Assembly: GCF_001422725.1 (NCBI RefSeq)
Contig: NZ_LMMA01000012.1
Span: 180,967-244,966 of the forward strand
Length of the DNA: 64,000 nucleotides
Direction of reading: 5' to 3'
From: Flavobacterium sp. Leaf82
GTDB taxonomy: Bacteria > Bacteroidota > Bacteroidia > Flavobacteriales > Flavobacteriaceae
The notes beneath the pieces are model-generated. The model worked only from the letters and a program-made list of their open reading frames with translations. It was not told where the DNA came from and did no database searches. Below, piece after piece: positions 52,120 to 61,502 of this stretch. Numbering within the stretch: position 1 is the stretch's first letter; each line of letters starts with the position of its first letter. Position numbers and translations under genes: made by a program.

Positions 52120-55100
52120 TTAAAGAATTATTTTCTTCGTAATTATTTTGTTGTCTTCTGTCCTGACTTTCACAATGATTACTTGTTTTTGAATCGATAG
52201 TTGATTCGTACTGTAAGTTGTATTGTGAATGTTTTCTTTGCTGAAAATGTTTCTTCCTAAAATATCATAAACATAAACAGATTCAATATTAACAAGATCA
52301 GACTCAATCATTATTTGATTATTTGATTGATATATAATAATCTCTTTTTTACTGATTTCCGGTGTATCAGGAACTTCTAAAGTTGGGTTTTCCGGAGTTG
52401 GATTTTCTCCCGGAGCTATTGTTCCCGGCGCTTCAGGTTCAGTTACCACAGGCGTATCTGTCGCAGGATCTTTAGGATCAGTTACCACAGGCGTATTTGT
52501 CGCAGGATCTTTAGGCTCAGTTACTACAGGTGTATCTGTCGCAGGATCTTTAGGCTCAGTTACCACAGGCGTATCAGTCGAAGGATCTTTAGGTTCCGTT
52601 ACTACAGGTGTATCAGTCGCAGGATCTTTAGGATCGGTTACTACAGGTGTATCTGTCGCAGGATCTTTAGGATCAGTTACAACAGGTGTATCAGTCGAAG
52701 GATCTTTAGGATCTGTTACCACTGGTGTATCAGTTGTAGGGTCTTTAGGGTCAGTTACCACTGGTGGCGTTACCGTTTCTATTGTTTTTTGATAGAATGA
52801 AAGTACAAAACGATCATTAAAAGTTCCCGGTTCGGTTTTAAAAGTATATCTCTCGCCAGATAAATTTGTTACTACATTATTTGATTTATCTAATAAGTAA
52901 ACATTTTTGTCTTTAAAGAAACCATCAACGCTTTCAATACCAATTGTATATTCTGTTGCTGCACTTGCAATATATCCTAACGGAATTATTTCTTTTTGCT
53001 CTTCAAAAGGTAAAGCACGACCTTGAATAACTAAATTGTTTTCTCCTAAAATTGAATATAAAGCAGTTCCAGATGCATAAGTATCTCCATCATAAGCATC
53101 ATCTAACTCATTTGTTGCTCCTGTTACATACCCTAAAAGCATTTCGTTATAAGCACCATCATTGTTTTTAAGATTTAACCAAACTCTATTTTTTTCTACA
53201 GTAGTTTTAGCTGTTCTTGAAAACTGATTGTTACTTGCAGTTGTCTTAACTCTCAAAGCATTATTAAAAATTACATTTCCTGTAGTTTTAGCTTCTACGA
53301 AAAAACCTTGTCCGGATGCAATGTTTCCGGTAAGTTTGTTTCCGCCACAAGTCGTACAGTTCGTAGTATCTCCGGCACCGGTTGAACCCGTTGCATTATA
53401 AGAGATATAACTAGAATCGCTGTAAACAAATTGACCATTTGCATTAGGTACCGGAGTAATCGAATGCGTCCATAAGTAAAAAGTTCCTTTTATAACAGAA
53501 CTATTGTCTGCATAAAACTGATCTGCATTCAAAGCAGATGGGTAAGGATTACCTAATAAGTTTGTTGTCGTTGTATTACCAGCCATGTTTGTAACCGGAG
53601 TTGAGATAATACCATTGTTTGGTACTCCAACAAATTTACCTGTATAAATTTGTGGATTTCCAACAGCAGCATAAGATTGAGGTCCTCTGATGATGTATCC
53701 TTTTCCTGGCTGCATTACATAATTTCCTCCGTTTAAATATTTCCAGTTATTAATCGATGCATCAAATTCTAAATATTTGTCGAATAACGTGTTTGGAGAT
53801 AAGTTGTATAAAGTTTGATTGATTACCGGAGTAGACCAATAAGTATAATCAAAACGATTAATAGGAGTTGTATTTCTATAAAGTTCAAATGAAGTAGCGC
53901 TACCAGTATAAGTAGAACTGTTGTTTGTTTGTACAAGAGAACCACTGTTTTGGACTACTATTTTACCAGTAGAGTTTACTGTAACATTTTCAAGTACCGT
54001 AAGCACTTTATCTGTTGCAATTGTTAATGTTTTACCTGCAGCTACTGTACAAGAACAAACTTCTAAATCATTTGTTAGCGTATAATCATTGTTTATGATG
54101 ATAGAAGAGTTTGTTGGCGGAGCAGTAGAACCGTCATAACTAAATGGTACATCGATAAAATTGATCGCAATATTTGCATCTCCGGCATCTTCTCTAAGTC
54201 TAACATCAACTTTAGAGTTTTTGTTTAAGGAGTATTGTTGTCCGTTATTTATTAATACAGATGCATTTGTGTAACCTGATTGAGTAAATACTTTTACACC
54301 ATCGATATAAATTTCTCCAACATCATCACAATTTACTAATTGTATCTGGTAACGACCACAAGGAAATCCCTGACGTTTGTAAGCAATTGCAAATTGATCA
54401 ATATTCATAGGAGCACCTTGCCAACCAGAAGCGTATGATGGTGACTTCGTTCTGTCCCAAGATGTTTGTGTATTTATGTTTAAAGTATTATCTACATAAG
54501 TTCCTGCATAGCTGGAAGCCGGTAATGATATATCTGCCAATGTATAACCATAAACATTCCATTTAAAATCTCCGTAAACAGTTGGATTACCTTTTACAGC
54601 ACCATAAGAAAATGAAACTCTTGAAGAACCGCCATTTTCATAATATTCTAATACAAAGTCATGTGTACCAGCAGTAAAAGTATATTGAGCTGAATAGTTA
54701 ACGTAGCTATGATCACTCCATGAATTTGCAGGAGTTACCGGAACTAAAACACCGTCAATATATAATCGAACACCATCATCAGCACCTAAAGTAATATTAT
54801 AGGTTTCTGCTGTTGTTGTCGCTTTCATTAAATAACGTACAAAAAACTTGTCGTTTGGTGCAGTACCACAAAATACATTTGGCTCAACACTTGTATCACC
54901 TGTAATTGTTCCTTCGCCTATATTACGATCAAATATTGCTTTTTCGGCTACAGATCCTGCATAAGTTGTAGCAGCCGGAGTGTTTCCTGTGTAAGTGTAA
55001 ACATAACCTTTCCAGTAATTGTTCCCCGCTATAGAAGATGGTGCACAAACTGCTGCAGTTCCTAAAACCCCAACTGTTGCTGATGAATAATTTGAAGCAG

Positions 55101-56757
55101 CATTTCTTAATGTATAAGTAAATGAAGTTGTTCCCGTAAAAGTACTGGAAGGAGTAAAAGTAACACTTGAAGTACCATTTACAGTTACCGTTCCGTTTGT
55201 AGGTTGTGTTACTGTTATTTGTTGTATCGCTGAGTTACCAACAACATCATTTGATAAAATTGGAACAACAACAGGCTGATTTACCGGTGTACTAATATCA
55301 TCATTATTAGCAATCAAAGTATTAACATCTTTTATAGATCCATTGATAGCAGTTTTCGTTCTAAAATGAAAAGCATCATAAGTATTATAAACATAAACAC
55401 GAATGTAAACACTTTCACCAGGCTGTAGCGTATTAAGATCAGATGCAAAAGCAGGTGTAATTGTTGTCCAGTTTGTAGAAGTTGTTGTTGCTGCAAGTAA
55501 AGACCTAACTGTACCGCTGAAAGTACTGCTTTTTGAATAGTCAATTCTAAGTTTTTGCGTAGTACCTCCCTGAGCTCTGTATGTAAATGAAAAAGTGCTT
55601 AAGTCTACTTTATGAGTTGCATCTGCAGTCATTCTAAACTCTACATATTTTGCATCATTAGAGTTACCGCCATTATCTTGCGTATTAGGCCAGTTTGAAG
55701 TAGTATAAAACGGATTGTTTACATCTTCACCATTATTGTAACCTATAGCCGAGATGCCAACACTTGCCACATTCGCAGCCGTAACATATGGAGAATTAAC
55801 TGTAGGTTTATTTAAATCTGTGCTTGTTTTTGCATCCCAGATTACTAAACTTTCAGGAGTTATATCTGAGACGTTTATTTCTACTGTTCCTTCAGATGAT
55901 GGATTTGTACCATCGCTGATTGTATATTTGAAAGTAGCTTTTCCTGTAAAGTTTTTAGCAGGATTAAAAGTTATCGTTCTGTCAGGATTTAAAATTGCAC
56001 TTCCCTGAGCTGCACTTGGAGGAGTAGAAATTGTAATTGAAGTTACATTTTCTTTTTTCACATCATTACTTAACGGAGAAATATTTATTCCAAGTTCTTT
56101 TTTAGTACTTACATAATCATTAATCGCTAAAATTTTAGTAGAATCAAATGTAGAAATAGTTCCTCTAATTACAGGAGGAGTATTTGTACCGCTTGCTCCG
56201 GTTCTAAAATGGAAATTATTATATGAATTGTAAACGTAAACACGAACATAAACAATCTCGCCAGGTAAGACCGGATTTATTTCTGGAGAAAACGCAGGAT
56301 TTATGGTCGTCCAGTTTGTAGAACTGATTGTTTCAGGAACCAAAACTTTTACATTACTTGAAAAAGTATTGTCTTTTGAATAGCGTATTTGAAATTTCTC
56401 AGTAGTACCACCTTGACTTCTATAAGTAAAATTAAAAGTACTTAAATCAATTTTACGATTTGAAGTAGGTGTTATTTTAAATTCAATGTATTTCGCAGGA
56501 TCATAACTGCCTTCCATCTGTTGCGCATTTGGCCAGTTTCCAATATTGAAAAATGGATTCGCAGCATCTGAAGTGTCGTAAGTTGGTGTACTAACCCCCG
56601 AAGTTGTAAAATTTGCCGTGCTTGCTGTAGGATATAAATTGATATTATCGTAAGCTGGAGTATTTTTATTGCTTAATGCTGCATTCCATTTTACCAAGTC
56701 AACCTGGCTGAATCCTAAAAACGGTAAAAATAAAAATAAAAGTAAAGTTTTTTTCAT
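52120..56757 (-). CDS. Giant modular surface protein with T9SS type C sorting signal
   Basis: 1545 residues. Signal peptide 1-18 (GFSQ). Two homologous ~180-residue units (about 45-205 and 335-480) share SNWPN, FTYRAQGGTT and YVRVYVYN. After each comes a cadherin/Ig-like unit (NDYVSTKK..., NDDISTPVNQ...). Two PA14-like units follow (about 570-720 and 725-900; ADDGVRLYIDGVLVP). A ~400-residue module (about 955-1345; [42 protein letters not shown]) is shared with the protein at 57886. Then come eight 13-residue Pro/Thr/Asp repeats, and an end (VYDILGRNIFSKE ... KIITKKIIL) of the T9SS type C signal. Probably a cell-surface adhesin or carbohydrate-binding protein. Confidence 0.87.
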   Translation of the reverse strand: MKKTLLLFLFLPFLGFSQVDLVKWNAALSNKNTPAYDNINLYPTASTANFTTSGVSTPTYDTSDAANPFFNIGNWPNAQQMEGSYDPAKYIEFKITPTSNRKIDLSTFNFTYRSQGGTTEKFQIRYSKDNTFSSNVKVLVPETISSTNWTTINPAFSPEINPVLPGEIVYVRVYVYNSYNNFHFRTGASGTNTPPVIRGTISTFDSTKILAINDYVSTKKELGINISPLSNDVKKENVTSITISTPPSAAQGSAILNPDRTITFNPAKNFTGKATFKYTISDGTNPSSEGTVEINVSDITPESLVIWDAKTSTDLNKPTVNSPYVTAANVASVGISAIGYNNGEDVNNPFYTTSNWPNTQDNGGNSNDAKYVEFRMTADATHKVDLSTFSFTYRAQGGTTQKLRIDYSKSSTFSGTVRSLLAATTTSTNWTTITPAFASDLNTLQPGESVYIRVYVYNTYDAFHFRTKTAINGSIKDVNTLIANNDDISTPVNQPVVVPILSNDVVGNSAIQQITVTQPTNGTVTVNGTSSVTFTPSSTFTGTTSFTYTLRNAASNYSSATVGVLGTAAVCAPSSIAGNNYWKGYVYTYTGNTPAATTYAGSVAEKAIFDRNIGEGTITGDTSVEPNVFCGTAPNDKFFVRYLMKATTTAETYNITLGADDGVRLYIDGVLVPVTPANSWSDHSYVNYSAQYTFTAGTHDFVLEYYENGGSSRVSFSYGAVKGNPTVYGDFKWNVYGYTLADISLPASSYAGTYVDNTLNINTQTSWDRTKSPSYASGWQGAPMNIDQFAIAYKRQGFPCGRYQIQLVNCDDVGEIYIDGVKVFTQSGYTNASVLINNGQQYSLNKNSKVDVRLREDAGDANIAINFIDVPFSYDGSTAPPTNSSIIINNDYTLTNDLEVCSCTVAAGKTLTIATDKVLTVLENVTVNSTGKIVVQNSGSLVQTNNSSTYTGSATSFELYRNTTPINRFDYTYWSTPVINQTLYNLSPNTLFDKYLEFDASINNWKYLNGGNYVMQPGKGYIIRGPQSYAAVGNPQIYTGKFVGVPNNGIISTPVTNMAGNTTTTNLLGNPYPSALNADQFYADNSSVIKGTFYLWTHSITPVPNANGQFVYSDSSYISYNATGSTGAGDTTNCTTCGGNKLTGNIASGQGFFVEAKTTGNVIFNNALRVKTTASNNQFSRTAKTTVEKNRVWLNLKNNDGAYNEMLLGYVTGATNELDDAYDGDTYASGTALYSILGENNLVIQGRALPFEEQKEIIPLGYIASAATEYTIGIESVDGFFKDKNVYLLDKSNNVVTNLSGERYTFKTEPGTFNDRFVLSFYQKTIETVTPPVVTDPKDPTTDTPVVTDPKDPSTDTPVVTDPKDPATDTPVVTDPKDPATDTPVVTEPKDPSTDTPVVTEPKDPATDTPVVTEPKDPATNTPVVTDPKDPATDTPVVTEPEAPGTIAPGENPTPENPTLEVPDTPEISKKEIIIYQSNNQIMIESDLVNIESVYVYDILGRNIFSKENIHNTTYSTNQLSIQKQVIIVKVRTEDNKIITKKIIL
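52430..52765. repeat. Tandem 39-base repeats inside the giant surface-protein gene
   Basis: Eight full in-frame copies of a 39-base unit coding VVTDPKDPATDTP, with only D/E, A/S/T and D/N changes, then a partial ninth. It lies between the shared C-module and the sorting signal. Not a CRISPR array, because repeats are contiguous and in frame. Confidence 0.95.
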
Positions 56758-57112
56758 GTTAAATGTTTTCTATCAACTTGTTATGCTGGCATAATAAAAA
56801 TAAGCCCGCGCAAATATAGATACATCTACGGGTTGTAATTCAATAGGGTTTTTGGAAAGGCTATTTAATCGATGAAATGTTAAAAAAGTCGATGAAATAC
56901 ATCTTAAAAATAGAAGATTTATGGAATTTCTTATAAAATCCCAATTTTTAATATAGGAAAAATCGTAAAATATCGCTTAAAACAGGATGCTTTTTAAGTA
57001 TATAGTTGTAAAAAACGTCTATTAAGTGAATAATTCGCAGAAAAGTTATAAAATACAACTAATTGGATTATAGGAAAAATCATGCTGCTTAGGCATTTAA
57101 AGCTAATAAAAT
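56758..57112. other. Spacer holding the surface-protein promoter
   Basis: On the minus strand TATATTTG (plus positions 56811-56818) matches TAnnTTTG, with a TTG 22 bases further upstream (plus caa at 56841-56843), giving a leader of about 50 bases. The rest is AT-rich, with no gene seen; cgatgaaat words recur at 56868-56900. Confidence 0.6.
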
Positions 57113-57580
57113 TTATTCGTCTAAATCCTTTTCTAAAAAAGTAACTTTATCATACACTAAAAAACTTTCATAACCTCTTCGCAACATATAATCACAAAAT
57201 TTCTTTCTCTTTTTCAAAGTGTTTTTTTCAGAGATACTATTCCAGCATTTTTCAGAAAGTTGGTCAAAAGTGGTTTCATACTCTTCCGGAGTGATTTCTT
57301 TTAAAGCAAGATTAATATTGAAGGTAGAAATCTGTCTCATTTTAAGCTCATTTGTAATCCTGATTCTGCCCCAATGTTTAATGCGGTGTTTTCCTCTCGC
57401 ATAACTGCAGGCAAAACGAGTCTCGTTCAGAAAATTATTTTCAATTAATTGAACCACAATAGAATCAATTTCATCAGGAGCCATTTTTAAGCTGTATAAC
57501 TTACTTACAACCTCTGAATGACATCTTTCCTGATAGGCGCAAAAGTGCTCTAATTTTAACAAAACCTCTTTGTTTATCAT
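57113..57580 (-). CDS. recX: Regulatory protein RecX
   Basis: 155 residues, helical, cytoplasmic, the usual length. RecX binds RecA filaments and limits recombination. Typical features: CAYQERCHSEVVSKLYSLKM at the N-terminus, LIENNFLNETRFACSYARGK, IRITNELKMRQIS and the C-terminal KKRKKFCDYMLRRGY. recA is not adjacent. It is isolated between surface-protein genes. Confidence 0.93.
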   Translation of the reverse strand: MINKEVLLKLEHFCAYQERCHSEVVSKLYSLKMAPDEIDSIVVQLIENNFLNETRFACSYARGKHRIKHWGRIRITNELKMRQISTFNINLALKEITPEEYETTFDQLSEKCWNSISEKNTLKKRKKFCDYMLRRGYESFLVYDKVTFLEKDLDE

Positions 57581-57885
57581 GACTTTAGCTATTTATTTTT
57601 GAAATTATAAAATTTTGTCTTTTATCTATAAAAAGTAAGAATTTACAACTATAACGATATTTTTTTGGGAAAACTATGTTAAATAATTTGAGAATACATA
57701 ATTTTTGTAAGTAAATTTCACTTTTTATTTCATAAGTATCTTTATTTCAGTAACTTAGACTTAATGCTTTCTTTAAGAAAATTAAGATTTTCAATTCAAT
57801 CTTAAGACCGCAAAAAAAATCTTTTTTTTCAGGATTTCCTACTGGCAGCATACAAAATATGCATTAATCTTAAATTCCTACTATT
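57581..57885. other. Spacer between recX and the Gly-rich surface-protein gene
   Basis: 305 bases, AT-rich, no gene seen. Complementary words (ttaagaaaattaagatt and aatcttaag) could form a stem near 57774-57806. No clear TAnnTTTG box near the ATG; TATCTTTA at about 57740 has one mismatch. Confidence 0.35.
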
Positions 57886-60800
57886 ATGAGACGAAAATTA
57901 CTATTACTCGCCTTTTTTTCTATTTTTTATTCCTGGTCTCAGACCACTAACACATTTACAAATAATGGTTCATTTGTCGTTGCGGCAGGGCTTACCTCTT
58001 TAACAGCAGAATGTTGGGGAGCCGGAGGATCCGGAGGAGGAAATGATACAAGCACTTCAGCAGGTGGTGGCGGTGGCGGTGGTTACAGTAAAGCTACAAT
58101 AACTATAACACCAAATACAACAATAAATTATTTGGTTGGTGCCGGAGCAACAGGTACTACTGCAAGTGGTATTGCCGGAGGAGCATCAACTTTTTCAACA
58201 GTTTCGGCTAATGGCGGTGGCGCAGGTACAAGTGGTACTGGCGGTGCTGCGGGTATTGGTGGCGCAGCAGGTACAGGTACAACTTTTTCCGGAGGGAAAG
58301 GATCTAACGGAAGTCTTGTCCTCGGATTATTATTTTCTGGTGGCGCAGGAGGTGGTGCAGGAACCGCCTCAAATGGTAACGATGCAGCCGGTGTGGCTGG
58401 TGGAGTTGCTGTTACAGGAGCAGGAGCCGGAGGTAATGGTGCAACTTTAGCAGGAGCCGGAGGTAATGGCGCTACACCAGGCGGTGGTGGTGGCGGAGGT
58501 CTGGTTTTGCTGGGAATTGGTAATAACAAAGGCGGAAATGGCGGAAACGGCCAGATAAAAATAACATACACATGCCCAACTTATAGCATTACTGGTGCAA
58601 CTGCGGCAAATGCTTGTGCTACAGATGGAAATTCTATAATCACAGTAACTGGAAATGCAGCAAATTTACCTGTTGGTACTTATACAGTAACTTATAATCG
58701 CAGTATTCCTGCAATTACCGGATTAACAGCAACAATGACTGTTAGTACAGCAGGAACTGGAACATTTACAGCTGTTGGTTTAACCACTGTAGGATCTAGC
58801 AATATCACTATTACAACAATAGCTTCAGGAACTTGTTCTTCTACTATTTCAGCAACAAATGTTGCGACCGTTACAATCTCAGGAGCAAGTGCTGGAGGTA
58901 CAGTTGCTGGAGGTACAACAATCTGTAGTGGTCTTACTAGTGCTTCATTGTCATTGAGCGGACAAACTGGAACCGTTACAAAATGGCAATTTTCAGTAAC
59001 TCCTTTTGCTGTTTGGACAGATATTGCAAGTACAGCAGGACTTACATCTTATACTTCTGGAGTTCTGACACAAACAACTCAGTTTAGAGCTGTAGTACAA
59101 AACGGACCTTGTAGTGTGGCAAATTCTACCTTTACAACTGTTACTGTAAATCCTTTACCGGCAGCGCCAATTATAGGGACAATTACATTACCTACTTGTG
59201 CTGTTCCTACAGGAACTGTGGCTTTAAGCGGATTACCATCTGGCGGAGTTTTGACCATGAATCCTGGTGCTATTGTAAAACCTTACAGCGGTACAACAGC
59301 AAGTGTTACCGGACTTTCTGCTAATACTTATACTTTTATTGTTAGTAACGGAAGTTGTACTTCTGTGAGTTCAGCCAATGCTGTAGTACCCGGAATCGTT
59401 ACAAATACTTACACAACTTCTTGGTCGAACGGAACACCAACTGCTGATCAAAATATTATTTTTGCAGGAAATTTTACATCAGCCGGAGCAGGAACAGGAG
59501 ATATAACTGCTTGCAGCTGTACTATAAATTCAGGAGTAAATGTTTCTATTCAGTCCTTTGATACTTTAACCCTGACTAATGCCTTGACAAATAACGGAGG
59601 AACTATAACTTTTCAAAATAGTTCCAGTTTACTGCAAACTACAAATGCTGTTAACGTAGGTAATATTGTTTATAAACGTACGGCTTCAAACGTTCGTCTC
59701 GCTGATTTTGTTTATTGGTCTACACCAGTTAATCCGCAAAAATTAGTAGATGTTTCACCTTTAACCTTGTTTGATAAATATTTTGGATTTGACGGAACAA
59801 ATTGGGTAGGAACAAATGCAAATTTAAGTATGGTAATTGGTAAAGGGTATATCATTCGCGGCCCGCAAACCTACTCAACTACAGTAGGAGCAGATTATAC
59901 AGCATCGTTTATTGGTGTGCCAAACAACGGAAATGTATCTGCTGAAACCGTACAAACAGGTAATCTTTATTTAGTAGGAAACCCATATCCTTCAGCCTTG
60001 AAAGCAGAAACCTTTCTGGGAGCAAATACATTTTTAGACGGAACTCTGTATTTTTGGACACATAATACTGCAGTTGTTTTTGGTCCCGGATATCAATACA
60101 ATTCAGGTGATTATGCAAGTTATAATTTGAGTGGTGGAGTAGGAACTGCTCCTGCACCTAGCGGAAGTATTCCCGGAAACAATAACAATACACCTTCAGG
60201 AAGAATTGCTGCCGGTCAATCATTTTTTGCAACAGCAAATGGTCCGGGAACTATTGCATTTACAAATGCAATGCGAATAGGAGGGAATAATAATAATCAG
60301 TTTTTTAAACAAGATAATTCTGCAAAAGCAACAGATGCCGAAGCGCATCGTATTTGGCTGAATATGACAAATGAAGAAGGAGCTTTCAAACAACTGTTAG
60401 TAGCATATATCGATGGTGCTACAAATGATTTTGAAAACAGATACGACGGTAAAAGTTTTGACGGGAATCCATATTTAGATTTTTATAGCGTAAACAACGA
60501 AAACAATTATGTAATTCAAGGGCGCTCATTGCCTTTTACAGATACAGATTTAGTACAACTTGGATACAGAAGTACTATTGCAGGTGATTTTACCATTGCA
60601 ATAGATCATGCCGAAGGAGGTTTAAATAACAGAGCTATTTATCTTGAAGATAAAGTAGCTAATGTTGTTCATGATCTTCAAGCCAGCAATTATACTTTTT
60701 TTACAGGAACTGGAACTTTTGCAGACAGATTTGTTTTACGCTATAACAATTCGACATTAGGAGTTATAGATAATGAATTGATTAATCAGGATTTGACAGT

Positions 60801-61017
60801 CTCAGTAAGTAATAAAATAATTACAATAAATGCTGCCGAAAATGAAAATTTAAGCACCGTTTTTATCTATGATTTGTCCGGAAAATTGATTTATAAAGAA
60901 ACCAATATTTCAGATAACATTTTAAGAATTAACAATTTAAAAGCTAGTAATCAGGTCTTATTTATAAAAGTAATTTCAGACACTAACGAAGTCAAAACAA
61001 AAAAGATAATTTATTAA
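57886..61017 (+). CDS. Glycine-rich modular surface protein with T9SS type C sorting signal
   Basis: 1043 residues. Signal peptide (1-19, ending SWSQ). Residues about 23-230 are a Gly/Ala-rich domain beginning [20 protein letters not shown], of the type found in other bacterial surface proteins. Two Ig-like units follow (about 230-500), including [16 protein letters not shown] and [10 protein letters not shown], shared with the gene at 61503. The ~400-residue module (about 590-985: [41 protein letters not shown]) matches the leftward gene at 52120. The C-terminus ([14 protein letters not shown] ... VKTKKIIY) is a T9SS type C signal. Predicted adhesin or matrix protein. Confidence 0.87.
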   Translation: MRRKLLLLAFFSIFYSWSQTTNTFTNNGSFVVAAGLTSLTAECWGAGGSGGGNDTSTSAGGGGGGGYSKATITITPNTTINYLVGAGATGTTASGIAGGASTFSTVSANGGGAGTSGTGGAAGIGGAAGTGTTFSGGKGSNGSLVLGLLFSGGAGGGAGTASNGNDAAGVAGGVAVTGAGAGGNGATLAGAGGNGATPGGGGGGGLVLLGIGNNKGGNGGNGQIKITYTCPTYSITGATAANACATDGNSIITVTGNAANLPVGTYTVTYNRSIPAITGLTATMTVSTAGTGTFTAVGLTTVGSSNITITTIASGTCSSTISATNVATVTISGASAGGTVAGGTTICSGLTSASLSLSGQTGTVTKWQFSVTPFAVWTDIASTAGLTSYTSGVLTQTTQFRAVVQNGPCSVANSTFTTVTVNPLPAAPIIGTITLPTCAVPTGTVALSGLPSGGVLTMNPGAIVKPYSGTTASVTGLSANTYTFIVSNGSCTSVSSANAVVPGIVTNTYTTSWSNGTPTADQNIIFAGNFTSAGAGTGDITACSCTINSGVNVSIQSFDTLTLTNALTNNGGTITFQNSSSLLQTTNAVNVGNIVYKRTASNVRLADFVYWSTPVNPQKLVDVSPLTLFDKYFGFDGTNWVGTNANLSMVIGKGYIIRGPQTYSTTVGADYTASFIGVPNNGNVSAETVQTGNLYLVGNPYPSALKAETFLGANTFLDGTLYFWTHNTAVVFGPGYQYNSGDYASYNLSGGVGTAPAPSGSIPGNNNNTPSGRIAAGQSFFATANGPGTIAFTNAMRIGGNNNNQFFKQDNSAKATDAEAHRIWLNMTNEEGAFKQLLVAYIDGATNDFENRYDGKSFDGNPYLDFYSVNNENNYVIQGRSLPFTDTDLVQLGYRSTIAGDFTIAIDHAEGGLNNRAIYLEDKVANVVHDLQASNYTFFTGTGTFADRFVLRYNNSTLGVIDNELINQDLTVSVSNKIITINAAENENLSTVFIYDLSGKLIYKETNISDNILRINNLKASNQVLFIKVISDTNEVKTKKIIY

Positions 61018-61035
61018 ATAATTCACTTTTGAGTT

Positions 61036-61073
61036 AAAAAAATCCATTTATAGATCTATAAATGGATTTTTTT
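61036..61073 (+). terminator. Terminator after Gly-rich surface protein gene
   Basis: Near-perfect stem aatccatttatag / ctataaatggatt with A-run and T-run on the two sides. Confidence 0.93.
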
Positions 61074-61502
61074 ATGTAAAAGATTAAAAAAACAGGGTTT
61101 GAAAAGTAAGTTTTTATATCTGAAATAATTTTAAATTTATCAAAAAGATGCATTTCATCGGATATTTGTGTTGTTTGTCGGAAAAGAATCTTTTTCAAAA
61201 AAAAGACTTGTGAAACACTCTTTTTTATACTTTATTTGAAGTGAAATTTCTTAAAAGAAGAATTTACTTTCTTTCAAGTGTTGAAATTTAAATAGTTATC
61301 TTTTTGATGTAATTGAGGTATGTTTTGCCGGTTTTATTTGAAAATTATTTTGTAAATAAATACTTTCAGATAAGCAGAAAATGTTTTAGAAATTAAACAT
61401 GCAAGACAATGGTGATGGAAAATAGTAAAGTATTAAATAACAGCACTTTGGTTTTTTAAGAAAAATACATATTCCAAAAACAAAATAAACACCAATACCT
61501 GT
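61074..61502. other. Long spacer upstream of the third surface-protein gene
   Basis: About 430 AT-rich bases with no gene seen. No exact TAnnTTTG box was found near the ATG. gatgcatttcatcgg near 61147 echoes the gatgaaat words upstream of 52120's gene, so both may share a regulatory word (weak). Confidence 0.35.

Noticed and set aside
52430..52765. Regular 39-base repeats as a CRISPR array
   Set aside because: Repeats are contiguous, in frame and code a 13-residue unit; there are no unique spacers and no cas genes.
58128..58571. Pro-rich open frame on the minus strand
   Set aside because: It is the mirror of the Gly/Ala-rich coding region of the surface protein; composition explains it and no start signal or family is seen.
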